Below are positions 12,282 to 24,931 of a stretch of 64,000 bases of DNA, one piece after another. The translations under genes were made by a program, and so were the position numbers. Numbering within the stretch: position 1 is the stretch's first letter; each line of letters opens with the position of its first letter. The stretch spans positions 2,914,001 through 2,978,000 of the forward strand of contig JAKULF010000007.1 in NCBI GenBank assembly GCA_022661535.1. The letters are read 5' to 3'. The notes under the pieces were generated by a model. That model saw nothing but the letters and a program-made list of their open reading frames with translations. It did not search any database and was not told the origin of the DNA. This stretch comes from Eutypa lata (Eukaryota; Ascomycota; Sordariomycetes; Xylariales; Diatrypaceae).

Positions 12282-14232
12282 AGGGTGTTGTCCTCGGTAA
12301 CTGGTTGTGCTGCATGGCATTCTCCACCTCTCCTCTTGTTTGAGCTTGGGAATTGGGTTTCTTACCTCTACTCCTTCAGACCGAGAGGCAGAATGTCACC
12401 ATCACGCCGGCCTTCGCAGCTTTCGCTGCTGCTGGTGGGGCATGACCGATTGATCTCGACGTCGGCCCCCCCAGCTTTATGATTAACGCCGTTAGGTCTG
12501 GTACGCTTATACCGCGTGATTCGATGCCGCTTAAATACAACGGTGACATAGTGGAATCAGGACGTACCGAGGACGCGAACATGTGAAGATGGATATCATG
12601 AACCTATGTCGACTCTATCCTCTGGGCTCCCCCCTACTCTTCAGTATCGTCTCATACACGGTCGCGATATTCTCTCCCATCTCATTCAACATCTCTACCC
12701 TTTTCTTGAATTTCATGGGTTTGGCATTGGACTATTTTGGCATAGCGTCGGCGAGGGATATTTTCTTTTTCTTGGATTGGGATATGAAAAGGCACGAGAG
12801 CAGGACTTAATACGGCATGACACGCTCGCTTCAGCACGGTTTGGAGGTTCTCAGCATGGTTCACGGCCTAGGACCCGACTCACGACTTTCACGAGCCCGC
12901 AGGTGATCCTGCTATGGTGCACATGAGAACCGAGGTTACGCATTGGAAATAGGGATTGGATACTCTAGGCGTTACTGGGGTATTTTTTAGGAGGAAAATG
13001 TCATCTTTTTGGGTGGGTGGGTATCGTTCTTGGGTTCTGGCGGTGTTTTTGATTACTGTATTTTTTACTGTTCTCTTTTCTCTATTCTCTGTTTCCATTG
13101 GCGGTTTGGGTTGGTTTTTGTCATGCACTGTCAAGCTGGGGCATACACAGGTGGCTGCCTTTTCTTTATCGTGTGTCACTCAAATACTCAGCGCAGGCCG
13201 CGAGCTTGTATTCTATTTTCCTACTCGAAAGCGGCCTGGTTTCACTCGCAACAGGCAGGATTGTTGGAAGGAATAGCCTGGAGCTATTCTACAGAATATC
13301 CGGGGCTCTACTGGTTAGATGCCAGATTTTGCGTCATTCCTTCGATACCCCATGGGGAACCGTTTCTTCGGCAGGTTACGAAGGACGCTTCTTACATCCA
13401 CCTATCCTATGTCATCTAGAGTTTCTATGCCTCTCGGCGAACAAATTAGAGGAGGACGGACATATCTGTCCGCAGCGGGAAGACATACACGAAAATAGAT
13501 CATAGATAGACACGTTCAGTCAAATACAATTGATTGAATGCAAAAAACCCAGTCGCATACCCGTAAATGTATAAGTGAACTAACATGGCTAGGAAATTGA
13601 TTACACACGAGAGATGTCTCTCGAGATCCTATTAAAAGACTATTATCCCGAAATGGAAAATAAGAGACATGGAACGATTTTACTATTGACATCTCGCAAG
13701 ATACATTAGAATAAGGCATTCTTTCATTCAAGCCCATCTATCGGGTTGGGAGGGGTATTCAGGGGACGGGAGGAGTGTGCACGCGACAACATTTTCTAAC
13801 TAGGATCTTGCTATCTCTGGTAACGTCCGTCTTATTTTTGGGGGTTTCAGCAGGGGGGGGAGGGGACGAGGTGAGATGCAGTGTAACCTATGTCGTCACC
13901 TCGCAATCATTATCAGAAGGAGACCATAAAAAGAAAGAAGAGGATCGAGGGTAATAAGAATAAGAAAAGAAGAGGAAGAGAAAACAAAAACACAATAGCA
14001 ACAATGAGAGAGAAAGAGAAAGAGAAAGGTCTCCCGAGGCACCGCGTAATCTCGTGATAACTAATTCCCAATGATGGTGGGGGTACATAGGGAATGCTAG
14101 CGCTAGTTTTTATTATATAGGTATATATATATTGTTTTCTTTCAATCCCGTCTCTGCCGAGGCGGCGCGGGCGCAGGAAATGCCTTCCGTAGGTACCGGA
14201 GATGGAGGGATTCCCCGCGACGATGGAGGAGT

Positions 14233-14258
14233 GGAGGGGGAGGGGGAGGGGAGGTGGG
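14233..14258 (+). repeat. G-rich tract with G-quadruplex potential
   Basis: Four closely spaced G-runs (5, 5, 4 and 3 Gs) separated by one- to four-base loops meet the usual G-quadruplex pattern. It lies in the gene-poor region, about 2 kb beyond the small gene at 12033-12281. Confidence 0.6.
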
Positions 14259-14849
14259 TGTGATATTATGTGACTGGAACGGGATATATCTACATATGTA
14301 CTACTAGGTAGGTAGGTATTTACTACTACTAAGAGAGTGTGTGAGCAGCCCGCGGTACCGAGTTAAAGCGAGGTTAATAAGTTGAGTAAGTATGTAGGTC
14401 GGCCGAAGGATGGACGGACCATCAGGCAACTCTTTTTCGTTTCCCTTTCCGCCCTGCCGGCCACGTGGTGGCGGTGGTGGTTGTGGCTGCGTCGATATGT
14501 ACTTACGTATGTGCGTGCGTTATATAATTATGTGACCCATGTGTGCGGCCTTTTTTCACTGTTAAGTAGACCACATTACGTAGACACGATCGACTTCGCA
14601 CGACGGGGAGTTATAGATAATTGATGATGTATGTATATATGTATGTATATATGTGGTCGGCGCCCGCATCATGCGATGCGAAATGCGATGCGACCCTTCG
14701 CGCATACCCTGCAACCTGCCTACCTACCTACCTGTCTTATCTGACTTACATACCCTATCTTACCTTGCCGTTGGTTCCAAGACAAGACGATAGGCCATCG
14801 ACAGTCCCAGCTGCCAGGTCCCGAGTAAGGAACATGTGTCACCCATGAT

Positions 14850-14887
14850 TACATACGTACATACATATATATGTACATACATACATG
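14850..14887. repeat. ATAC/TATG microsatellite with palindromic centre
   Basis: ACATAC-type units flank a central ATATAT, making the tract largely self-complementary. A similar TATG array lies at about 14627-14652. Confidence 0.65.
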
Positions 14888-15282
14888 CCTAGCCAGGTAC
14901 TTATGTAGTTGAGATGCACGCCGGGCGCAGGTACCACACATGTGAATGCTGCTGGTTGATAGGACGGTCGGGAGGGCAGGGGGGGGCAAGGATAGGCATT
15001 ATGTTAGGGACCTGCAGAAGTGATACAACCGCAATACGCAATACGTGATGGTGACCCGTTAGTAGTCGTCGGATGGTGGGGTTGATTGTCCTTGTCGTCG
15101 TTGTTGTCGTTAAGGTGAAAGTGATGGTGGTGGTGGTGGTGGAAGGTGGGGTTATTGTAACCTACTTACCAGCCTAGTCTACATATTCTCACCTTGCTAA
15201 TAATAGCTCGCTCAGTGGACTCTTTGGAAAGTTCCGGGTTTATTTTATTTTGGATCTTCCGTACCCGCACCTGTGGGTTCGG

Positions 15283-15318
15283 ACCTTGGAACCTTGGAAC
15301 CTTGGAACCTTGGAACCT
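15283..15318. repeat. Tandem 8-bp repeat, unit ACCTTGGA, four copies
   Basis: Four perfect head-to-tail copies of ACCTTGGA occupy 15283-15314 and are followed by a partial copy. The unit contains the near-palindrome CCTTGG. Short open frames run across it on both strands but look accidental. Confidence 0.85.
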
Positions 15319-18290
15319 CGTCTGGGTCGGGGAATGGTGGGAAGAGCGTACCGACATGGAGTTAACTAAGCACGTAGGTATGAACTTGTGTTAGAGATTA
15401 CCCAGCATTTCAATTACTTACTTAAGTCCTTATTAATACACCATGGAGGTCTAGATGGACGGCGGCATCTCTAGGCACTCGGTATTAAGAGGTAAGAAGC
15501 GAATAATCAAGCACTACGCGACACGAAGTTACCAGCCAGAAATTGGAGTGCACCACACACCCCAACTTATCTACCTACGTTCACTGTTGCAAGTCAGTCT
15601 GTGGGCTATGTGTTCTCTTCACCTTTCCCCCTTCTTCTCTATCTCTCTGCCTTCTCCCTATCACTTCGCTCTCTGCTTCCTAGAACAGAACGTTCGCCCC
15701 GTTACGTGAGATTCTCAACAAGGGGGGGATAAGATAACTATATACGGGCCCTGCTAGTTAGTTAAGTGCTCTCTCACCCTCTGTAGAGAGGATATGTCCA
15801 TTGATTGGTCGCTGCCATAACCGCCCAGCCAGACGCACGTGGCCTGTCTTGCTGAAAACAAGGGCGTCGCCCCTAACTATGTACCCGACCTATATAGTTG
15901 GGGTCCAAATTTGGGATTAAGATTATGACATAACGCACGGAAGGGGTGCAACCCGACGCTGGTCGGTCCGTGTTGGTCAGATCTTATGGCACTAAGGTAG
16001 GACTTACCTACATACCTACCTACTTTGCGTTCTCGAGGCGTCAACGGCTTTCTCGATCGAGCGCGGTGTGCTTGCTGCTTAGACGGAAGGCAATGCTAAT
16101 GAAAGCCAAATCTTTTAGATGAAGGAATCTCTTCAAAATGGGTTTCTCGCGCCGCCCAATGGTATCCCGGGGATGGACTGGTCGAGATTTCCAGGGTAAG
16201 GATGAAATGCCATGTTTAGAAACCATGCTGATTGGTGTGTAGGATAAGCATTATGCATAGATTGCTGATGTACTTGGTGCTGGTTAAATCATCGACTGAT
16301 CATCGCCACTGATGATTAAGTATCCCTCCCGAGCCATGTGGTTCTTGTGGTGGCTTTGTGGTTTGAGTGGCAGACGGGAGGATGTTGCGTATGGATGCTG
16401 CGGCCGTGGGTGGCCCGTTCCTTTAGTTGGTCTCCAGCGGAAAGAAGCGTCCTCTCAGGCTCAAAGATGCCTCGTGTTGCTCTGCCTAGATAAGTGCTCT
16501 GGCATGGTTCACTGCCCCGTGTTATACCCGTCATGATGGTTCTGAAGGGCGGCCGATGGGTGTCGTCTCTATTCTTGTTGAAGGGCGTATACGAGATGAG
16601 TAGGAGAGTGTTAGCAGTATGGTTACTTATTAGAGGCTGATTCCAGATGAATATAGATACACATAAATTACAGTTGTTTGACCCACGCAGCAGTGCATTC
16701 GCCTCCCTATAACTAGGAGGCTAATTGTAGTATTAAAGGGCTTGTGTTCATTCTTTGTATTGTATCTAATGCCACGCCGTAACTATAGATAGACGGCGCA
16801 GATATCCTTCTTGTTAAACAAGGGCTGAGTTGAAATATGGGGAACCCGCTTGGGGTCGCTTCCTATCATCGTTGTAGCGTACCAGCCGTACCTGGTTATA
16901 GACCACACGTGGTAAGTCTAGACGATCCCGCCCCCAACACGGCCATGTGAGTCTTATGCCGCTTACCTGAAACAAGGCCAACCTGCCGGGTGACAGAGGA
17001 ATCGAGGGTAAATTCTCTATTGGGCATACACAGCACATAGGAAACTCTCGCCCTACAAGCATTGACTAGGGAAAAGAATCGAACTCCGAAGCAGCCTGGA
17101 AAAATCCCGCAAGTAGGTGGCATGTTTAGCGATAGTTACCGCTCTCATGATCTACGCCAACAGAGACACGAGATTTGCCAAGACGATCGCCGCCCGTACG
17201 ATCTACGCCCGGGATTGGGCGGAGACGACGGAATCCCTAGAGTGGTACGCCGATCTTCGATCTCGATGGACCAAGTTCTCTACTAACTAGGAGAAAAGAG
17301 GAAGAAAGGGAGAAGGGGAAGAAGGGGAAGAAAAAAAAGAAGATCCTCGGGCCATACGACGCTGGCAGGATACGAAGCTCGGATCCCAGTAAGCACTCTA
17401 TACATAGCAAGGCTTTGGTGGCTGCTAACTATGTATGTATGTATGTAGGGCATTAAAGCGGAGTCGTATAGACCTTGATTAAGTGAGTGAGGTCGTCACC
17501 GAGATTAAAGCGGTCCGAGTCAACTTAGGTTGGTTACACAAATCCCCAAGTTTTGATGTTAGGAATTTTCGGGATGCAAAAAAACAAAAAAAAACGCCTT
17601 TGCTAGGCTGAATGTACGGTAACTGTGCCTGAAAAGGTAACTCAAGGGGGTAAAGAAGTGGGGAGCCACCTAAGCGACATCTTTCGACCCACGTCTCACG
17701 CGCGGCTAATGCGCAAATGAAATGCCCCATTTTCTATGTTAGAAGTGGCTTGGAAGCTGGTATGGTATATTTATGTATACACACTCACTTCGGTAGGTAG
17801 TTAGTTACATTGCCCATGGTTACAAGGCATATACTAGACACAGGGTTGGAATAGTTGACTATATGCGGTGTAACGTAAACCGGAATCCAGCAAAGTATTC
17901 ACAATGCTATATGTGATTATAGCAACTATATTATATACATAGATCTCCGGTCAGTGTCTTCGTACTACGAAAGGGTATTGAAGTAATTAGGCATGCACAT
18001 TGTACTACGTGACAGTTAAACGCGCTTGTATGTAACTTAAGCTAATGTTCTCGGCATGGAGCGCTAAATACCGACGGAACCCCACAGTGGCCGGCCCCGC
18101 TAGCTAAACACCCCACTAAGACTTCCACGACGCGTCTATGTAGATTCCATTAACGCGTCAAACAAGGGTTTGACATCTTCACTTTTGGTAACTTTGCTCT
18201 AATATTTATCACTACTCGTTGCTTAAAAACACTTGTTTGTTCTTAGAGCATAACTAGTCTATCATTCTATAAGTTCCACAACGATAGAGC

Positions 18291-20325
18291 ATGGAGCAAG
18301 GAAGACAGTTTTACACTTCCAAGCAGTACTCCCAAGCCGCTGAGGCCTTCACCAAGGTCATTAATTCATGCCGTTGCGGCGTTCATGTGCGGGAGGCTCC
18401 GTGTCTCTGTAAAGATATTCTCTCTGGTGTCGAAAATGATTCGCTGCGTGATGAGTTGAAGAAGCCATGCATCTGTTCTGCAAAATCAGCAAGGCGTTGC
18501 GAGAACCCAACTCACCTCGACGCATTCGACTCACTTGCAGCTACTTATGAGAAGGAGGATCATATTGAACAGAGCCTCGTCTGCGCCAAACAGATGGTCA
18601 ATCTGTCGCCACGTGAACCTAAGGGCTATCTGCGTCTTGGTAAGGTCCTCCGCCTTCAGGGGCTACCAAATCTGGCCTACAAAACATACAGGGCCGGCAT
18701 AGATCTCGTGGAGAAGAAGAACCCTGATCATGCCCTTCTACCGACGCTACGGAATCAGGAGGTCAAACTGAAACGCATGATGCGGGTTGACCCAGTGGTG
18801 AAGCTCCCTTTCGAGCTTGTATGCATGATCTTCCGCCAAATTGACTTCAGAACGCAATGGTAAATTTCACTGTCGTATTTTCGCTACTTTTATGCTAACT
18901 TTTTGGTTGAATAGCCGCAGTTTGAGTGTCTGCAAGAATTGGAAGACAGTTCTGATGGGGAAAGAAGCCCAAGAACTTTGGCGCATTCAGCATTACTCAT
19001 GGAGCATGCGCGGCCCAAAGCATCAAGTCTCAAACAAAGCCTTCCTGACATACGCGTTCCTTGCTGGTCATCACGTAACAGACCTGTCTATCGATAGCTG
19101 CAAAAACTTCGGGCTGAAATCTGCTAAACTTGGCATAATAGCCTCTCGCTGCAAGCAGCTAAGGCACCTCAAATTGCGAGGAGCAATGGTAGCCCCGGTT
19201 GAATTGGATGACTTGATTCATATACAATTTCCAGCACTTGAGACGCTTTATCTAGGTATAGGTGTTCGAGTCTCAGAAAGATTATTATCACGGTTACTTC
19301 AAGCGTCACCCGACATCCAGGAGCTATCCATATTTGATCTCTACCTGGGCCGGCAAACCTATGTTGTCTCAGAATGGCCAGTACTCAATAAACTAAAAAC
19401 CATCCGCCTGGCGAATGGTGGAAATGGGAATGTATCATATTTCCACCTGGTCAGTTTTGCTATTATGACGATTCCCTGATAAGTTTTATTCCGAAACTAA
19501 CTCCGTATACCTAACGTTTAGGCCGACCTCGTGGACCGCACCCCCAATATCGAAACAATTTGGATAGATGATTTAATCTGGTCGTCCCTTCCGGCTAGTG
19601 GAGGCCCGTGTTGGCAGCATCTTCAGAGTTTTTATATTGGAGACAACACAACTATCGTGGATGCCCAAATGGCACAACAGCCAATAGACAGGCCAATCCC
19701 ACATTTTCGAGCTACGATGCTTCGGGAACTTCATCTAGAGTCATTATCGTCGACTGCTGGGAAATTCTACCATAATATCAAAGACGACTCATTAGTCCTT
19801 GATAAAATTGAGAAACTCTCCATCAAGAATAGGAGACCACTCGGGAAGTCTCATTTCGAGGCGCTTCTACGACCATCATTCGCGTCGAAATCCATCCAGG
19901 AATTGGCCATTGCCCCATTCCCATACGCCCACATCAACCTCGAGAGCGAAGAGATGGATTGGTTTAAAGGCGACAGCCTTACGTGCCTGTCCCTAACCGG
20001 ACTCACCTTGGAAGCTGGCCGCTCGATAGGGAGCGCAGACGACGCCCTTATTAGCATGGTGAATCGCTTCCCTAACCTCCAGTGCTTGGAAATCGACAAG
20101 GAAATAATCCAGCCTTCGACGTTGGCGAAAATCGTAAGCACGACGAAAGTCAGGACCATCTACCACCTGTCTGGCTACTTGATGGAAGAGGTGAGGGATT
20201 GGGCTGCTCAGAAGTATGGTGCGCAGATCATTAGTGGATATCGCCCTTCTCCAGCACAACATCCAGATCGCCCTTTGGTGAATTTGAGGCTTGCGCAGAG
20301 CCTTCGGCGACCAAGGGAAAACTGA
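18291..20325 (+). CDS. TPR / F-box / leucine-rich protein (Pof3/Dia2-like), 635 aa
   Basis: Three exons, 18291-18859, 18915-19449 and 19522-20325, join in phase. The first intron has GTAAAT...TAG borders and the second GTCAGT...TAG. Residues 1-150 hold TPR-like helices with a Cys-rich insert (CRCGVHVREAPCLCKD) that I associate with fungal Pof3/Dia2-like proteins. An F-box begins near residue 172 (LPFELVCMIF) and is completed across the first splice as CRSLSVCKNW. The remainder is rich in leucine repeats of the LxxLxLxxL type. Such proteins act as substrate adaptors of SCF (Skp1-cullin-F-box) ubiquitin ligases. The substrate cannot be inferred. It may be a paralogue rather than the orthologue of Dia2. 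Confidence 0.88.
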
Positions 20326-20685
20326 AGGGTGTGAGTAGGTGGAATTGCCACCTGACTGGTTATTCGTTCGCCCCGACAGCTAAAAGGGAGGATCTGCGAA
20401 ACCAGGACTGTTTGAAGGCTACTACATACTAGTTTTGACCAACGATAAGAGGCTTGTCTAAGTGCACATGCAATTATATCCCCTTTCACTACAGTGCCTG
20501 AACTGCAATGCCTGGAAGTTTTGATTTGTAAAAGGCTCACTTGGATAGTTATTCCATAGCGTATAGATGTCTACACTTGTAACAGGCATATACCATTCAA
20601 GCATGCCTATATACTTATTATCAATCGACTTTAATTGTATCTATACTTCCTTCTAGAGTCGTAAACATCTTATTATGAAGCCATA
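20326..20685. other. Convergent 3' intergenic spacer
   Basis: 360 bases between the stop of the F-box gene (+) and the stop of the GH43 gene (-). It presumably holds both 3' UTRs. No other structure was seen. Confidence 0.6.
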
Positions 20686-22805
20686 CTAGGAACTAGGAAC
20701 AAACTCATCCGCTGATATCTGCTGAGCGATGCCCGTGTACCTCCAGTGGTTAAGATACGCATCACCGCCTTCGGGACAGTCGAGTCCCGATCCCGCCCCA
20801 TTGCACGTAGCGTAAGCGCCCACGAGACTGCCAACGAACGAACCGTTACCCCCGCTCACAAGCTGTGCCGACGCCGTCGCCACCGAGATAACCGACTCCG
20901 GGTCCTCGACCGACATCGCCGAGAGGCTGTAGTGCGTTGCGTTCGGCGTCTCGATCTGCAGACGGATTGGCCCATCAGCCCACTCTGCAGGAAGGGGAAC
21001 CGCGACCGATTCCGGCACACCCTCCTTACCCTCGCCCTCGGCGCGGAACCGGAGCGAAAGCTCGGGAGCAGCCGACAGCCTCCTCGCCTTGCCCTGGGGA
21101 GATGTCGGGTCCGAGGACGAGTTCGACGGGAGCAGGACGACGCCCAGGTCGATGTGGTTGACCTGGGTCAAAAAGACGGTGACGCCGGCCTCCTGGCCGG
21201 CCTCCGTCGGGGCGAACGACACGTCGACGCTAAACTGGAACAACGTGTCGGTCTGCCGCCGCCCGATGAACGCGAGCCCGCGCTGGCCGCTGAGCTCGGG
21301 CGTCTCGTCCCCGGACAGCGGGATACCCGTGAGGTTATTGCGACTCGGCACGACTTTCAAGCCGTCCGACGTGACAGACTGCAACATTCGGAGTTAGCGA
21401 TTGCCCTTTTGCTGATTTCTTACCTAGCGAGGTCTAGAAAGTGTTCGGGGGCAGAAGGCTCAAGAATATGCACCTTTATATCAATAACTTCACGCACCGA
21501 AGCTAGTTAGGGTAAAAGGGAAGGAAAAATAAGTATAGAAATTACTCACGAAGGCGCCCTCGCGCGGCACGCGCCAGTATACTAGGTTCGGCGGGATAGC
21601 CGTGCCCTCGGCGAAGTCATACACGTCCGGGTCCGAGACGAAAGGCCCGTCCCCGGGGACGGTGTCGCGGTCCGCGGGCAGGGGCAGCGGGCCGCTCATC
21701 TCGCCGCGCACCGGCGAGAGGATGGGCCACTCGCCCTCCTCCCACGTCACGGGGAAGAGGACGGCCTCCCGCCCCATCGGGTAGACCTCCCACTCGGGAC
21801 CGGAGCGCGTCGCGAGGCACGCGCCCCACCAGTTGCCGTCGGCGTCTTGGAACAGGTCGCCGTGCCCGACCGTCTGGAAGTACTCGTCCGTGCCGCGGTT
21901 CGTGAGGATCGGGTTGTTCTCGTACCCCTCGTAGGGCCCCGTGATGCGGCGCGCTCGCGCGATCGTTATCGCGTGGTCGAGCTCGGTGCCGCCTTCGGCG
22001 ATCATGAGGTAGTACCAGCCGTCTTTCTTGTAGACTGCGATGGTGTCTAGAGTTAGTCTGGAATCTTCTCTAATACATTCTCGTGAGGACCACAGGATAG
22101 ATCTGAACAAAAGTCATGGTTTCTAATTGTAGTAAGTAAGTTCGGTTGGTTTTAAGGGAAACGCTTACTGTGAGGTCCCTCGGGCCAGACACCTCCAGTC
22201 CCATTCCAGATATTAATGGCCGGACTGAGCTCGCCCGTCTCCAGGTTGATCTCCTGCAAGTACACCGTGTGCGTCGCAATATACACCTTCCCATCATCAT
22301 CATCATCCCAGAAGAGGTCCGGATCGATGTTGTCCGCGCGAAAGATCACAGGGTCGCTCCACGCGTCGTCGCGGAAGGGGTCCGCCGTGCGGAAGACCAC
22401 CCCGATGTTCCCCTCGTCCATCCCCAGGTACTCGCAGATGACGTAGAGCTCGCCGCCGCGGTGCCGCACCGTGGCCGCGTACATCCCCTGCTGCTGGCCC
22501 GTCGTGTTCCAGCTGACGCCCGGCAGCTGGGCCTCCCGGCTCCACGCGTGGCTAGCGAGCCGCCAGTCCGCCAGGTCCCGGGACGCGTACACCGGCAGGC
22601 CCGGGAACGCGATGAACGTCGACGTCACGCAGAAGAACGTCCCGTTCACCTGCGTGCACGACGGGTCCGAGTGCCAGCCCGGCAGCGCCGGGTTGTAGTA
22701 TGTCGAGTTCTCGCGCGGCGTGGGGGCAACGGCATTGCTGGCTGTTCTCGCGGGCATCAGGCCCAGTGCCAAGGTAGCGTAGTGGAGGAGGAGGGAGAGC
22801 TTCAT
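20686..22805 (-). CDS. Secreted glycoside hydrolase family 43 (beta-xylosidase / arabinofuranosidase type), 608 aa
   Basis: Three exons on the minus strand, 22805-22169, 22046-21550 and 21378-20686, join in phase (introns 122 and 171 nt). Residues 1-23 form a signal peptide. The GH43 five-bladed propeller follows with its three acidic residues visible: general base Asp47 in GWHSDPSC, Asp161 in NIDPDLFWDD, and general acid Glu209 in WPEGPH, next to the first splice. The last 230 residues match the C-terminal jelly-roll (concanavalin-like) module of XynB-like GH43 enzymes. The enzyme probably removes xylose or arabinose from plant hemicellulose outside the cell. Exons are GC-rich with C/G-ending codons, unlike the flanks. 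The exact substrate and subfamily cannot be fixed by eye. Confidence 0.92.
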
Positions 22806-24069
22806 CTCTGCTACCTGTGTATTTCATGAGTGCACTATAGATATAGAGGCTAGTATGTAGGGCACTCGAGGTGTGTATAACCGGCGTCCAATGCGGGGGG
22901 GGGACTCGCGGGTTTTATATAATACATACATAGCAAGCAACACTAAGACCGATATAAATAAACTCGGTCGTCGCCATAGCTGTTTCCGGGATCCTCCACA
23001 AATTCCCCGTTCGCGATGGAGACTTCTGCATTTAACCGGTGACCCGGCCCGGGTTATTGGGGTTGGGACCTTTCCGTTCCGGAAAATAGTGGCCTGAACC
23101 CTGCTATTGGGATGCGATATGATTCGTCTATGGACTTACTTCTCTTGGTTCCCCTCCATCTTGTTATATAAGCAGTCGAGACTGTTCTGGTTTCCCCATC
23201 TGCCATGCATATACCAATAGGAGTGTTGTGCTAATCATCTCATGTTGAAATGACTGCTCTTGGTGTTCATGAGGCTACCAGCTTATTTCGCAGTTTGTAT
23301 CACGACAGTAAATTTGTGGCAATGTTAATTGAGTTTCATTCTGGTGTGAAAATTCTGTTTCGTATCTACGGCAGCAAATTCCATAGTCGCCTACGTGATG
23401 TATGGTATTCCCCTATGGAACATTGTGAAATTAGTCATTAGAGCTATTGCGTGGATAGTGTAGGGCTAGAATGCGGTCATCAGAGAAGACACCCATGTCT
23501 AGATCATTGGCATGTTGGACGTCCATGTGTTTGTTACCTTGATGGCTTGGGAACTTGTGCCGCATATTTCGCGAGTGTACTTGGGAGAGGTAGCTTTGTA
23601 AGTGTTTAGCCTGCTTGTCATTGTTCCTTCGAGGAGCCAGATGATAGGTAGTGAATCACACCTCGATTAAACCTTTAGTATGACGTTGTACCACAAGCTA
23701 GCTAAAATACAGGCTATCTGATTCTTTTAATCGTAGCCTTCAGAGTTCACTACTATGTCACTTGATACATTTCTTTCATAGGCCAGAAATGGTTGAATGA
23801 TTCATACTCAAGGTAAAGAAGTTAAGAATGCTAGACATGAGTAATTCATAGGTCATGTAGCACCGGTTGCAAAGGAATGTTGTCCTCCCAAGGCCTATGA
23901 TGTAATTGTTGATTGCGCAGAGATTTCGCTGAACGTGAATCATAGTTCTTGTAAATTTAAATATAAAAGGTACAGAAAATGTTCTTGTCCATACACATCA
24001 ATTTCTATTAACTAATTACAACTTCTTACTTATCACCTACTTGTTACACATGCATTATAGCTCAGCACC
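22806..24069. other. Divergent promoter region between GH43 and the GNAT gene
   Basis: 1.26 kb between two divergently transcribed genes, containing TATATAA-like sequence at about 22915-22922. A 63-codon frame at 23250-23441 (+) starts with ATG but has no recognisable homology and is not annotated as a gene. Confidence 0.5.
22893..22898 (+). promoter_or_regulatory. Possible CreA/Cre1 site upstream of the GH43 gene
   Basis: GCGGGG matches the SYGGRG consensus of the fungal carbon-catabolite repressor CreA/Cre1. It lies about 90 bases upstream of the GH43 start codon, inside a longer G-run. A site in this place would fit glucose repression of a hemicellulase. A single short match in G-rich DNA is weak evidence. 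Confidence 0.3.
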
Positions 24070-24931
24070 ATGGATAATACTGGGTGCAAATTTCACTTCG
24101 CAATTGGCGGAACGGAAGCCCACGCAGCGAAATATGCAGAACTGATAGGAAAACTCGACGAAGACAATGAGATCCCAGTCGGCTATGTATACGAGGACGC
24201 TCGCCATAGCAATGATGCTACGAAGATCATTAACGCGCGTCGTCAGCACAAGATATCCTTCATCTTCAGAGCGAAACCATCTACCGACGGCGGCGTACTC
24301 ATCACCATGACGAAAGATGGCAGACCCATAGGAGTTGTGATACTCGAGGAATGGTCTCATGGCAGAGATTCAAACAGATCATACGAAGCCTATCCGGGGC
24401 GCGGCAATCATCCTACTCGCACGCCTCAGATGTCTGAGGAGGAGTATCAACAAGCTCTCACGCATTGGGCTATAGACGGAAATGTGCTGAATAACAGTGA
24501 AAGGTTGCAGGCACAAGCCCGCATGATTCTTTGTGATGGTGGGCGACAAGTTATTTATTGTACGCTGCTTCTCCATGACCTAGCTACAACCCCATTCTAG
24601 TATTGTTAATGCTGACCAGAAGTTTTAAGGGATTTCAACATTGGTAGTGGCTAAGGATATGCGCCACCGGGGCTACGGGTCCATGTTGATGGAGCAGGCC
24701 AAGGAGTACGCCGACACGCATTATAATCTGGATATACTACTTGTAGCAGAGGAAAAGCAGAAGACTTTCTACGAAAAGTGTGGATTCCAGCTCAGAGAAC
24801 TCGGGCACCTGCGGACAGCTAATGGCGAGCCATGGCAGGTTCGTCAATTTTGGAGACCTAAACCGGCTAAACCGCCAGGTGGTTTAGCAGCTCCCAGTAA
24901 AGCAACCAGTTCCTCTAAACAGCGTTCCTGA
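24070..24931 (+). CDS. GNAT-family N-acetyltransferase, 263 aa
   Basis: Two exons, 24070-24559 and 24630-24931, with a 70-nt intron (GTACGC donor, GCTGAC branch site, TAAG acceptor). Joining them restores the GNAT core: strand ISTLVVAKD followed by the acetyl-CoA pyrophosphate-binding loop RHRGYG at residues 175-180, then helix SMLMEQAKEYA. The C-terminal KTFYEKCGFQLREL is the usual beta5-alpha4 motif. The fold is cytosolic, with no targeting signal. The N-terminal 160 residues contain the acceptor-binding half with a long insertion. Acceptor specificity is unknown. The last 25 residues (Pro, Ser and Lys rich) look disordered. Confidence 0.85.

Larger units (their letters stand above)
12282..18290. 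other. Intergenic DNA of 6 kb, simple repeats, no clear gene
   Basis: Several overlapping open frames of 60-136 codons between 12.3 and 13.5 kb show no recognisable domain and overlap in different frames. They probably lie in the 3' flank of the 12033 gene. The remainder contains purine-rich runs (13.9-14.05 kb, 17.29-17.35 kb), G-rich tracts, TATG/ATAC microsatellites and dispersed TAGG/CCTA motifs. Confidence 0.55.

Noticed and set aside
12956..13505. Three overlapping + strand frames of 106-136 codons
   Set aside because: They overlap one another in different frames with no domain, and lie 0.7 kb after a small gene where 3' UTR or spacer is expected.
20746..21510. 254-codon + strand frame opposite the GH43 gene, and similar long antisense frames at 22146-22829
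   Set aside because: These are shadows of GC-rich coding exons on the minus strand. They are Arg-rich with no domain, while the minus strand encodes a clear GH43 enzyme.
23250..23441. 63-codon ATG-led frame between GH43 and GNAT
   Set aside because: No homology, no splice partner found, and it lies in a divergent promoter. Too weak to call a gene.
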